A stretch of 15,408 nt of DNA, taken from contig QHBQ01000088.1 in NCBI GenBank assembly GCA_003243865.1, forward strand, positions 1-15,408, in the 5' to 3' direction. The translations under genes and the position numbers were made by a program. The notes under the pieces are model-generated. The model was not told where the DNA came from. It saw nothing but the letters and a program-made list of their open reading frames with translations, and ran no database searches. Source of the stretch: Candidatus Chloroheliales bacterium. GTDB lineage: Bacteria > Chloroflexota > Chloroflexia > QHBQ01. Each line of letters begins with the position of its first letter. The stretch's first letter is position 1. Positions 6,845 to 13,444 of the stretch are shown here, piece by piece.

Positions 6845-8248
6845 TTACTTGCTCTTGGACTGCTCGAACACTGCTACGAAAATCAGGTGTGCTGGCGTAT
6901 CCACTACTGCCTGCGCCGCGCCAGCCACTTCTGCTTTTGCCAGGTCGTCGCGGACAGCGGTGGCGGCCAGGTCAACGTAGTAAACCGATGGGTCGGCGGC
7001 CAGTGCGGGTAGCTCTTTGGCATCCACCCAGGCGTGGGTGGCGTACACACCCTTCAAGCTCAGTTGCGGCACGTATTTCTTGATACCGCCGTAAATGTTG
7101 TCTAGATCAGCTTGCGGCAGCGGGGTAGCAACATCCTGATGCCCAACGATGTGGATGGTGTAGTAGGGCGCGTATTGCGGGTTGGGGTCTTCATCAATCG
7201 CCCGCAGATAGGAGACACCGGTCTTCAGTTGGTGCGCCTGCGCAAAGGCACGGAACTGGTCAACCAGCACGTAATCCTTGAAGACTACTGAAATCTCCAC
7301 CTGCCCAGTGCGCCCTGCCATCTGCGTAAGTAGTTGCTTGTTGGCATCAATGTAGCTCTGGATGCTAGCCATCGAGCTGCCGTCAAAGGTGACTTTGGCG
7401 TAGATTTGGTTGGAGGCAAGCGGCTGCTCTTCCTCGGTGCGGATCGAGGCAGGTATGTGCGTCGTGGCCTCGTACCACCACGAACCGAAGTTTCCACTAT
7501 GCACGCTTGTGCCTGGTGCGCCTCCGGAAACGGTATCGCCATAATGAGTGTATTGGGGAGCATCCAACGTTGGGGTTGGGCAAATATCTGGCCGTTGTGC
7601 TGAAGGGTCGGTCGGTTCGGGCAGGGTGGGGTCATTCAGCGCTTTGCCCAGACCTCTGCCGTCAGGTGAAAACATAAAAAAAGTTGGCTGCCCCGCCCAG
7701 AGGTCATAGACGTAGAGAATGTAAGTAACGTAAAACTGGGGATTAGGACCGGCCATACTCATACCTAGCTGATTGCTAGCATCAAAATCACCTTTGAGGA
7801 TAATCAGCATTAGCGGAGGCGTTTCAAGGCTGCTATGAGCTTGGCAGCCAAGCCCCAGACTAGCTATCTTGTCCCAGGTGGTGCGCTGTGCAAGTACCAA
7901 CTTCGGTGTGCCGCTACGAACAGCTTTCTCGCCGGTTATCATCTGGATCGCAATTTGGCCCACTTGCTCTGGTGAGGCGTTGACCAGCGGGTGGTGCATC
8001 GCTGCGCCAGTTACTTCGGTGGGAACGATAGCAGTAGGTTGGATAATCGGCTGCTCGGTTAGGTCAGGGGTTGGTAGTTCTGCTATAGCCTTATTGGTCA
8101 CCGCCTGTGTTGCTGTGTCAGCAATAGGGTTACGCGTTGTAGCTCCTTGTGATGAATTGTCAAAAGGGCTGCAGGCGGCTAGGCTAATCAGCAGTGTGCC
8201 AACGATCATTAGCAGAGCTGCATACTTTGCCATAAGATTAATCTTCAT
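6845..8248 (-). CDS. unrecognised lipoprotein of 467 residues
   Basis: The start chosen is ATG 8248 (MKINLMAKYAALL). It gives a complete lipoprotein signal, with a hydrophobic run to residue 25 and lipobox LAAC with Cys26. The ribosome binding site is weak (AAAAGATA). An in-frame start at 8302 would read through the terminator hairpin and is unlikely. A Thr/Pro/Ala linker spans about 30-85. Residues about 90-225 form one region (with WDKIASLGLGC, ILKGDFDASNQLG, FYVTYILYVYDLW). A Pro-rich break is followed by an extracellular-looking region at about 230-330. The C-terminal part (about 345-460) contains YAPYYTIHIVGH and LKGVYATHAWVDAKELPAL. I do not recognise any family and see no catalytic motif. 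The gene is 79 bases downstream of gdh on the same strand, separated from it by a hairpin, and has no obvious promoter of its own, so partial read-through from gdh is possible. Confidence 0.75.
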   Translation of the reverse strand: MKINLMAKYAALLMIVGTLLISLAACSPFDNSSQGATTRNPIADTATQAVTNKAIAELPTPDLTEQPIIQPTAIVPTEVTGAAMHHPLVNASPEQVGQIAIQMITGEKAVRSGTPKLVLAQRTTWDKIASLGLGCQAHSSLETPPLMLIILKGDFDASNQLGMSMAGPNPQFYVTYILYVYDLWAGQPTFFMFSPDGRGLGKALNDPTLPEPTDPSAQRPDICPTPTLDAPQYTHYGDTVSGGAPGTSVHSGNFGSWWYEATTHIPASIRTEEEQPLASNQIYAKVTFDGSSMASIQSYIDANKQLLTQMAGRTGQVEISVVFKDYVLVDQFRAFAQAHQLKTGVSYLRAIDEDPNPQYAPYYTIHIVGHQDVATPLPQADLDNIYGGIKKYVPQLSLKGVYATHAWVDAKELPALAADPSVYYVDLAATAVRDDLAKAEVAGAAQAVVDTPAHLIFVAVFEQSKSK

Positions 8249-8275
8249 TATCTTTTCGTATTGTTTAGAATCGGT

Positions 8276-8302
8276 ATGGGGCGGCTCGATGAGCCGCCCC
8301 AT
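8276..8302 (-). terminator. 12-pair hairpin after the glutamate dehydrogenase gene
   Basis: This is a perfect stem ATGGGGCGGCTC/GAGCCGCCCCAT around a three-base loop, 25 bases after the gdh stop. No strong T-run follows on either strand. It shares a 10-base GGGGCGGCTC arm with the hairpin at 5105-5134, which suggests a repeated intergenic element used as a terminator or mRNA stabiliser. Confidence 0.6.
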
Positions 8303-8327
8303 CGTACGTGCTGCTGTTCAGCAACCG

Positions 8328-9626
8328 TCATGGATAGATGCCGCGCAGCTTGGTCGCCTCGGCGACGCGGCCCACCGCCAGCACGTAGGCGGCGATGCGC
8401 ATATCGAGGTTCTTCTCTTGGGCGATCTTGTAGACATCGTTGAAGCTCTTGACCATCACCCGCTCCAGGCGCTCGTTGGTCTCGTCCTCGGTCCAGAAGT
8501 AGGACTGGATATCCTGCACCCACTCGAAGTAGCTGACGGTGACGCCGCCCGCGTTCGCCAGGATGTCGGGCAGCACTACGATGCCCTTATGGTAGAGGAT
8601 GAGGTCGGCTTCGGGGGTGGTCGGGCCGTTGGCCGCCTCGCCGACTATCTTCGCCTTGATGCGATTGGCATTGGAAACGGTGATCTGGTTCTCCAGCGCG
8701 GCGGGGATGAGGATGTCGCAGTCAAGCTCCAGCAACTGCTCGTTGCTAACCGCATCGGCATCGTGGAAGCCGCTGACTGTGCCATGCTCTTCCTTCCAGC
8801 GGATTACGGCGGCGATATCGAGGCCGTTCTTGTTGTAGATGCCGCCCTGCGAGTCGCTGACCGCCACGATGGTCGCATCGTCCTGCTTGAACAGCCGCGC
8901 AGCAATCGAGCCAGCGTTGCCGAAGCCCTGCACCGCGACCCGCGCCCCGCTCAGGCTCATGTTCATTACCTTAGTCGCCTCGCGGACGACGAAGAGCAGG
9001 CCGCGCGCGGTCGCCTCATTGCGCCCCGCCGAGCCACCGATGCTCAGGGGCTTGCCAGTGACCACGCCGGGGATGCTGTAGCCGTTGTGCTGGCTGAAGG
9101 TGTCCATAATCCAGGCCATCGTCTGAGAGTTGGTATTCACATCCGGCGCGGGAATGTCCTGGTAAGGGCCGATTAGGATCGAGATTTCGGTGGCATAGCG
9201 GCGGGTGAGCCGCTCAAGCTCGGTCTGGCTGAGTTGCTTGGGGTCAACCACCACTCCACCCTTGCCCCCACCAAAGGGGATGCCGACCACCGCGCACTTC
9301 CAGCTCATCCACATCGCCAGCGCCTTCACCTCGTCGAGGGTGACATCCTGGTGATAGCGAATGCCGCCTTTGGCTGGGCCGCGCGCCACGTTGTGCTGCA
9401 CCCGATAGCCAGTGAACACCTTCATCGTGTTATCGTCCATCCGCACCGGGAAATGCACGATCAGTTCACGCTTGGGTTGGGCGAGTACCTGGCGTAGGCC
9501 TTCGTCCAGGTTGAGGACATCGGCGGCCAGCATGAACTGCTCGACCGCGCTTTCGTAGGGGTTGCGCCTACCTTCCATGCCCACATTGGGCTGGCGGTTG
9601 TCATTCCGAATAGTCTGAGTAGTCAC
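8328..9626 (-). CDS. gdhA: glutamate dehydrogenase (Glu/Leu/Phe/Val dehydrogenase family)
   Basis: The enzyme catalyses reversible oxidative deamination of L-glutamate to 2-oxoglutarate and ammonia with NAD(P), in the cytoplasm. The start is GTG 9626 (432 residues), placed nine bases after AAGGAGGAG; an earlier GTG at 9665 would put that site inside the gene. The substrate domain has GPAKGGIRYH (83-92), Lys110 in SWKCAV, the active-site Lys122 in PFGGGKGG, and Asp162 in PAPDVNT. The nucleotide-binding Rossmann fold has GFGNAG (234-239), and the helix carrying NAGGVTVSYFEW closes the C-terminal part. Length and order match the hexameric bacterial enzymes of about 410-450 residues. Its general fold is shared with leucine and phenylalanine dehydrogenases, but length and motif set favour glutamate. 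Cofactor preference cannot be read with confidence. It is divergent from the DNA methyltransferase gene, with overlapping promoters. Confidence 0.93.
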   Translation of the reverse strand: MTTQTIRNDNRQPNVGMEGRRNPYESAVEQFMLAADVLNLDEGLRQVLAQPKRELIVHFPVRMDDNTMKVFTGYRVQHNVARGPAKGGIRYHQDVTLDEVKALAMWMSWKCAVVGIPFGGGKGGVVVDPKQLSQTELERLTRRYATEISILIGPYQDIPAPDVNTNSQTMAWIMDTFSQHNGYSIPGVVTGKPLSIGGSAGRNEATARGLLFVVREATKVMNMSLSGARVAVQGFGNAGSIAARLFKQDDATIVAVSDSQGGIYNKNGLDIAAVIRWKEEHGTVSGFHDADAVSNEQLLELDCDILIPAALENQITVSNANRIKAKIVGEAANGPTTPEADLILYHKGIVVLPDILANAGGVTVSYFEWVQDIQSYFWTEDETNERLERVMVKSFNDVYKIAQEKNLDMRIAAYVLAVGRVAEATKLRGIYP

Positions 9627-9635
9627 TGCTCGATT

Positions 9636-9644
9636 CTCCTCCTT
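9636..9644 (-). promoter_or_regulatory. Shine-Dalgarno that sets the GTG start of gdh
   Basis: The minus strand reads AAGGAGGAG, nine bases before GTG 9626. This is the reason for preferring the 432-residue product over the 445-residue reading from GTG 9665. Confidence 0.8.
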
Positions 9645-9727
9645 GAGTATCAGCTTGGCTGTCACTCGCTGTAGCCAGATCGCTACGGCAAGACGGCGTA
9701 TTTACGCCTCGGCTTTGAGGCCAATAT

Positions 9728-9756
9728 AGTATACAACGATTGGCGCAGGGTTGCAA
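9728..9756 (-). promoter_or_regulatory. sigma-70 promoter of gdh
   Basis: On the minus strand TTGCAA (9751-9756), a 17-base spacer and TATACT (9728-9733) give nine of twelve consensus positions with ideal spacing. Transcription would begin near 9721, leaving a leader of about 95 bases. The -35 hexamer is self-complementary and is also the -35 of the divergent promoter. Confidence 0.7.
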
Positions 9757-9779
9757 GTGTTGGGCTGCTATAATATAAT
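9751..9779 (+). promoter_or_regulatory. sigma-70 promoter of the DNA methyltransferase gene
   Basis: TTGCAA (9751-9756), a 17-base spacer and TATAAT (9774-9779) face the methyltransferase gene. A second overlapping TATAAT at 9769-9774 is preceded by TGC, forming an extended -10. Either would start transcription 25-35 bases before the GTG at 9815. The -35 is the same six bases used on the opposite strand. Confidence 0.7.
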
Positions 9780-9814
9780 GTGGATGGGCTTACGACCATG
9801 GAAAGGGCGAGAAT

Positions 9815-10882
9815 GTGGATACCACGAACCTGCGGGTTATAGACCTGTTTAGCGGTGCGGGGGGGATGAGCGAAGGGTTTCGGCAAGCGGGATTTCATCC
9901 TGTATTTGCCGTCGAATCTGACCCTGATGCAGCCGAGACCTACCGGCGCAACTTTGGTTATCATCTTGTGTGCAGCCCAATAGAGAAGCTGCCGCTATCT
10001 ATGCTGCCCACTGCCGAGGTGATCATAGGCGGGCCGCCGTGTCAGGGCTTCAGCCAGCTAGGCAAGCATCTGGATGACGACCCGCGCAATCAGCTATGGC
10101 ATTACTTCCTCCAGGCAGTAGCGGTGGTTCGCCCACTCATCTTTGTGATGGAAAACGTGCCGCAAATCCTGAACTCTGCGGAATATGAAGCAATCAAGCA
10201 GGAAGCAGGGCAACTAGGCTATAGTATTGCGGGCGATATACTCAACGCAGCTGATTTTGGCGTGTCACAACGTCGTAAGCGGGCAATCATCATTGGTTCA
10301 CGCATCGGCGAGCCGATATTTCCGACCCCGACGTATGCGGAACAGCCAACTGGTGGGTTGCTCCCCTGGCGCACAGTAAGGCAGGCGATCGGCGATTTGC
10401 CTCTACAGCCAACTAGCGAGAACCTGCACATCGGCCGCAACCCGACTGCCACTTCACGGCTGCGCTACCAGCAGGTGCCGGAGGGAGGCAACCGCTTCGA
10501 CCTTCAGCGTAAGCGTCCCGACCTGACTCCTGGTTGCTGGATTAGGAAGCAAAGCGGTGGTACCGACCTGTTTGGTCGGCTGTGGTGGGACAAACCGGCA
10601 TTTACGATTCGCACTGAGTTCTTCAAGCCGGAGAAGGGGCGTTACCTGCACCCCCAGGCTGATCGGCCAATTACCCATCGAGAAGCGGCGCGGCTGCAAA
10701 CCTTCCCTGACGATTTTATTTTCAGTGGTAGCAAGATTGAGATTGCGAAGCAAATCGGCAATGCGGTGCCGTGTCTATTCGCCCGTGCGATAGCTGCCTC
10801 AGTGCGCAGCGCGATCGAGGCATACCAGACGGTGCAGGTAATCAGCGAACAGCGCTTCCTACCCGTAGCTATCCCCCGTTAA
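9815..10882 (+). CDS. DNA (cytosine-5) methyltransferase, type II R-M partner
   Basis: This enzyme transfers a methyl group from S-adenosylmethionine to carbon 5 of cytosine in a specific DNA site. It starts at GTG 9815, about eight bases after AAAGGG (355 residues). The ordered C5-MTase motifs are clear: I at 9-22 (IDLFSGAGGMSEGF), IV at 72-80 (GGPPCQGFS, catalytic Cys76), VI at 112-116 (MENVP), VIII at 151-156 (SQRRKR), IX around 288-300 (HREAARLQTFPDD) and X at 313-319 (QIGNAVP). The variable region between VIII and IX (about 180-265) is the target-recognition domain; its specificity cannot be read. All key residues are present, so it should be active. Its 3' end overlaps by 14 bases the end of the convergent HNH endonuclease gene, which points to a restriction-modification pair. 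A solitary epigenetic methylase next to an unrelated HNH gene is the alternative. Confidence 0.92.
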   Translation: MDTTNLRVIDLFSGAGGMSEGFRQAGFHPVFAVESDPDAAETYRRNFGYHLVCSPIEKLPLSMLPTAEVIIGGPPCQGFSQLGKHLDDDPRNQLWHYFLQAVAVVRPLIFVMENVPQILNSAEYEAIKQEAGQLGYSIAGDILNAADFGVSQRRKRAIIIGSRIGEPIFPTPTYAEQPTGGLLPWRTVRQAIGDLPLQPTSENLHIGRNPTATSRLRYQQVPEGGNRFDLQRKRPDLTPGCWIRKQSGGTDLFGRLWWDKPAFTIRTEFFKPEKGRYLHPQADRPITHREAARLQTFPDDFIFSGSKIEIAKQIGNAVPCLFARAIAASVRSAIEAYQTVQVISEQRFLPVAIPR

Positions 10883-11435
10883 ACTTGCGCTTAAGAAACT
10901 TATACACCTCACGCTGCACATCTTTAGGCTGGCGTCTAACTAGCTCCAGCACATTCATCGCTGCCTCAGTGGGTGGGGTATAGAGGTTGGAGCGACCCTC
11001 GTTGCAGGCGCTGCACAAGGTTCGCAGGTTGTCGTCTTCGTTAGTGCCGCCACCTGATATGGGCTGAATGTGGTCAACGTGGAGGCGCAGCCGCCTTTCG
11101 GGGTTGGTGGGGTCAGGATCGCCTTGCGTTGCGCCACAGATCTGGCAGGTGAAACCGTCGCGGCTGAGGATGCGGGCGCGTTGCGATGAGCCAATTGCCC
11201 GCTCCGTAGCGGTAACCGGCTCGGCGCTCTCCAGGATGTACTCACCGGGCCGCAGCGAAGCCTTGTCGTTGTGGCTAAGGATGCGATAGCCCAACTCATC
11301 GCGCAGCTCACGCAACCGCCGCGCCCACTCGCTGACCCCGGCAATCTCACGTAGCTGTTCGCTGGTGACTACTTGCCCCACGTGGCCGAGCAAATAGTCG
11401 AGTATCCGCTGCCTAGCACCTCCTCGTTTAGCCAC
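10869..11435 (-). CDS. HNH endonuclease with N-terminal winged helix, probable restriction enzyme
   Basis: This 188-residue protein starts at GTG 11435, within the stop of gatB (TAGTG), with GGAG about ten bases upstream. Residues 1-50 look like a winged-helix DNA-binding part (QRILDYLLGHVGQVVTSEQL, then SEWARRLRELRDELGYRI). Residues 50-70 have the phrase LSHNDKASLRPGEYILES. The nuclease core has a zinc site with Cys97/Cys100 and Cys141/Cys144, and the HNH-fold residues His122 (HVDHI), Asn136 (DDNL) and Asn145 (CNEGRSN), an H-N-N variant. This layout matches HNH proteins that I recall next to C5 methyltransferases, so type II restriction of unmethylated DNA is the likely role. It converges on the methyltransferase gene with a 14-base overlap. 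No controller protein gene is present. Its expression is probably tied to gatB translation. Confidence 0.82.
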   Translation of the reverse strand: MAKRGGARQRILDYLLGHVGQVVTSEQLREIAGVSEWARRLRELRDELGYRILSHNDKASLRPGEYILESAEPVTATERAIGSSQRARILSRDGFTCQICGATQGDPDPTNPERRLRLHVDHIQPISGGGTNEDDNLRTLCSACNEGRSNLYTPPTEAAMNVLELVRRQPKDVQREVYKFLKRKFNGG

Positions 11436-12961
11436 TACTTTACTTCTCCGTCAAGCAATTTGTGCAGCAATTGCTCAATCACCTTCGCGTCGCCCTTGCC
11501 CTTCGTCGCTCCCATAACTCTGCCGATAAAAGCGATCATAACCGTTGGCTTGGTGCGATATTGCTCGACCAGGCTGGGATTGGCGGCGATGACCTGGCGC
11601 ACCACCGCTTCAAGTTCGCCAGCATCGCTGACCTTCGCCAGCCCGCGCTCGGCCACGATGTCTGCGGGCTTTAGCTTAGGGTCGGGATTGGCGTACAGCT
11701 CGGCGAGTAGCTGCTTGCCGACGCTCTGGCTAATCGTGTCCCCCTGAGTCAGGCTGATGAGGCTGGCAAGTTGCGCCGGGGTGACACGCGCATCCTCTAG
11801 CTCGTGGCCGCTCTCGCGCAGCAGGCGGAAGAGTTCGCCCCTGACCCAGTTCGCTACCCACTTGGCCGCCTCACGTAGCTTCGCGGGATCGTCCAGGCGG
11901 AAGGCGGCAACAGCCGTCTCGTAATAGTCGGCCCCGCCGCGACTGGCGGTGAGCAGATGGGCGCTCTCCTCGTCCAGCCCATACTCGCTGAGGAAGCGTG
12001 CCCGCTTGGCATCGGGCAACTCCGGCAGGGTGGCGCGCAGCCGCTCGATCTCGTCCGCGCTGGTAACCAGCGGCGGCAGGTCAGGTTCGGGGAAGTAGCG
12101 GTAGTCGTGGGCGAACTCCTTGCTGCGTTGCGAGCGGGTGACGCCGCGGGTCTCGACCCAGCCGCGTGTCTCCTGCTCGACCCGCTGGCCGCTGCGCAGC
12201 AACTCGCTTTGCCGCTTGATTTCGTACTCGAGGGCATGGAACACTGCGCTGAAGCTGTTCATGTTCTTGACTTCGGCACGGTTGCCGTAAGCCTGCTGTC
12301 CGCGCGGGCGCAGGCTGATGTTCGCGTCGCAGCGGAAGCTGCCCTCCTCCATGTTGCCGCTGCTGACCTCCAGGTAACGCAGCATCTGGCGCAGCTTGAC
12401 CAGGTAGCGGCGAGCCTCTTCGGGGCTGGAGAGGTCGGGTTCGCCGACGATCTCCATCAGCGGCACGCCACTGCGGTTGACATCGAGCAGCGCGTATTGT
12501 TCGCCGCCATGCTCTCTGCCGACGTGCAGCAGCTTGGCGGTGTCCTCCTCCATGTGGACGCGGGTGATGCCCACCTTTTTCGTGCCACCGTCAGGCAAGT
12601 CAATCTCCAGCCAGCCGCCCACGCAGATGGGCAGGTCGTATTGCGATATTTGGTAGCCCTTCATCAGGTCGGGATAGGGATAGTTCTTGCGGTCGAACTT
12701 GCTGAACGGCGCGATTTCGCAGTTGAGCGCCAGCCCGGTGAGGATGACCTTTTCGACCGCCTGCTGGTTGATCGTTGGCAGTGTGCCGGGCATCCCCAGG
12801 CAGATGGGGCAGGCCTGGGTGTTGGGCGGCGCACCGGCATAATCGGCGCGGCACGCGCAGAACATCTTGCTCGCGGTCAGCACCTGGGCGTGAACTTCCA
12901 GCCCAATCGTCACCTCAAGTTCGTCGGCGGGGGCTGCTTCCTGCTCTAGCACACTGGTCAT
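11435..12961 (-). CDS. gatB: Asp-tRNA(Asn)/Glu-tRNA(Gln) amidotransferase subunit B
   Basis: GatB is the kinase and tRNA-binding subunit of the GatCAB complex, which converts mischarged Glu-tRNA(Gln) and Asp-tRNA(Asn) to the correct amidated forms. ATG 12961 has GAGG nine bases upstream (508 residues, usual length about 475-500). The signature [18 protein letters not shown] starts at residue 18. A zinc site is formed by Cys35, Cys37, Cys51 and Cys54. Further conserved blocks are [17 protein letters not shown] (93-109), HMEEDTAKL (136-144), [13 protein letters not shown] (160-172) and the EVKNMNSF segment (230-237). The C-terminal tRNA-binding YqeY-like domain spans about 363-506. gatA and gatC are not in this window. 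The gene is first in a two-gene unit with the HNH endonuclease, whose start overlaps its stop codon. Confidence 0.95.
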   Translation of the reverse strand: MTSVLEQEAAPADELEVTIGLEVHAQVLTASKMFCACRADYAGAPPNTQACPICLGMPGTLPTINQQAVEKVILTGLALNCEIAPFSKFDRKNYPYPDLMKGYQISQYDLPICVGGWLEIDLPDGGTKKVGITRVHMEEDTAKLLHVGREHGGEQYALLDVNRSGVPLMEIVGEPDLSSPEEARRYLVKLRQMLRYLEVSSGNMEEGSFRCDANISLRPRGQQAYGNRAEVKNMNSFSAVFHALEYEIKRQSELLRSGQRVEQETRGWVETRGVTRSQRSKEFAHDYRYFPEPDLPPLVTSADEIERLRATLPELPDAKRARFLSEYGLDEESAHLLTASRGGADYYETAVAAFRLDDPAKLREAAKWVANWVRGELFRLLRESGHELEDARVTPAQLASLISLTQGDTISQSVGKQLLAELYANPDPKLKPADIVAERGLAKVSDAGELEAVVRQVIAANPSLVEQYRTKPTVMIAFIGRVMGATKGKGDAKVIEQLLHKLLDGEVK

Positions 12962-13047
12962 GATTTTGTACCTCGGTTTGGTTGGGGTTAGCCAACGGAT
13001 TGCGAAAACGGATAAACAGATTAAAACGGATGGTGGTTGTCTCAGCC

Positions 13048-13056
13048 ATTATAGCA
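13048..13056 (-). promoter_or_regulatory. extended -10 promoter of gatB
   Basis: The minus strand reads TGCTATAAT, a perfect -10 with the TGn extension. The -35 position 17 bases upstream is poor (TGGCAC), as is common with extended -10 promoters. The leader to ATG 12961 would be about 80 bases. Confidence 0.6.
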
Positions 13057-13119
13057 AAAAGCGGTGGGGCGTGCCACTGACTGAGGTTGTAAATCAGGGC
13101 GGTGTCACACTCGGCACCA

Positions 13120-13280
13120 GGGCGTGATAAATCATGCCCCTACATATGTTTCGTGTTCGTAGGGGCGCAAATTCATTGCGCCCTGGTTGGGCGTGATAAT
13201 CATGCCCCTACATATGTTTCGTGTTCCTAGGGGCGCAATGAATTGCGCCCTGGTTGGGCGCGATAAATCTGCGCCTCTAC
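13120..13280. repeat. two and a half tandem hairpin repeats, unit 67-69 bp
   Basis: Unit 1 (13120-13188) and unit 2 (13189-13255) are nearly identical: GGGCGTGATAA, ATCATGCCCCTAC, ATATGTTTCGTGTTC, TAGGGGCGCAA and TTGCGCCCTGGTT. A degenerate partial third unit begins at 13256. Each unit has two stem-loops: CCCCTAC...GTAGGGG (CCTAGGGG in unit 2) and GGGCGCAA...TTGCGCCC. The loop bases of the second stem are ATTCA in unit 1 and read as the inverse (TGAAT) in unit 2. The array lies between the divergent promoters of gatB and the LCP gene. No spacers of CRISPR type are present. Confidence 0.85.
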
Positions 13281-13393
13281 GCCACCGGCCACCGCTTTTT
13301 GAGCGTAGCCCAGCAACTTTTGGTGGGCTGCACAACCTTTGCGCCGCCAATTTGTTCCAGAGGGTGAAGTTCAATCTTGAACTTGCCCGCGTA

Positions 13394-13402
13394 TGGTATA
13401 AT
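13394..13402 (+). promoter_or_regulatory. extended -10 promoter of the LCP gene
   Basis: TGGTATAAT is a perfect -10 with a TGn extension. No good -35 lies at the normal distance (TTGAAC at 13377-13382 is only 14 bases away). Transcription would start near 13409, leaving a leader of about 36 bases with AGAGGAG (13425-13431) before ATG 13445. The 13-base gap between this site and the ATG is longer than usual. Confidence 0.65.
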
Positions 13403-13444
13403 ACCTGGCAACCAGGAAGCAACCAGAGGAGTAGCATTTAGACT

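Noticed and set aside
7869..9176. 435-codon open frame on the plus strand across the lipoprotein and gdh genes
   Set aside because: It is antisense to two well-supported genes, spans their intergenic hairpin and has Val/Asp/Ala/Leu-rich low-information translation typical of a shadow of GC-rich codons.
11957..12949. 330-codon open frame on the plus strand opposite gatB
   Set aside because: It is antisense to the highly conserved gatB frame, with no recognisable domain or ribosome binding site.
13120..13280. CRISPR array
   Set aside because: Only two and a half contiguous repeats without unique spacers and no cas genes; the units are tandem hairpin repeats.
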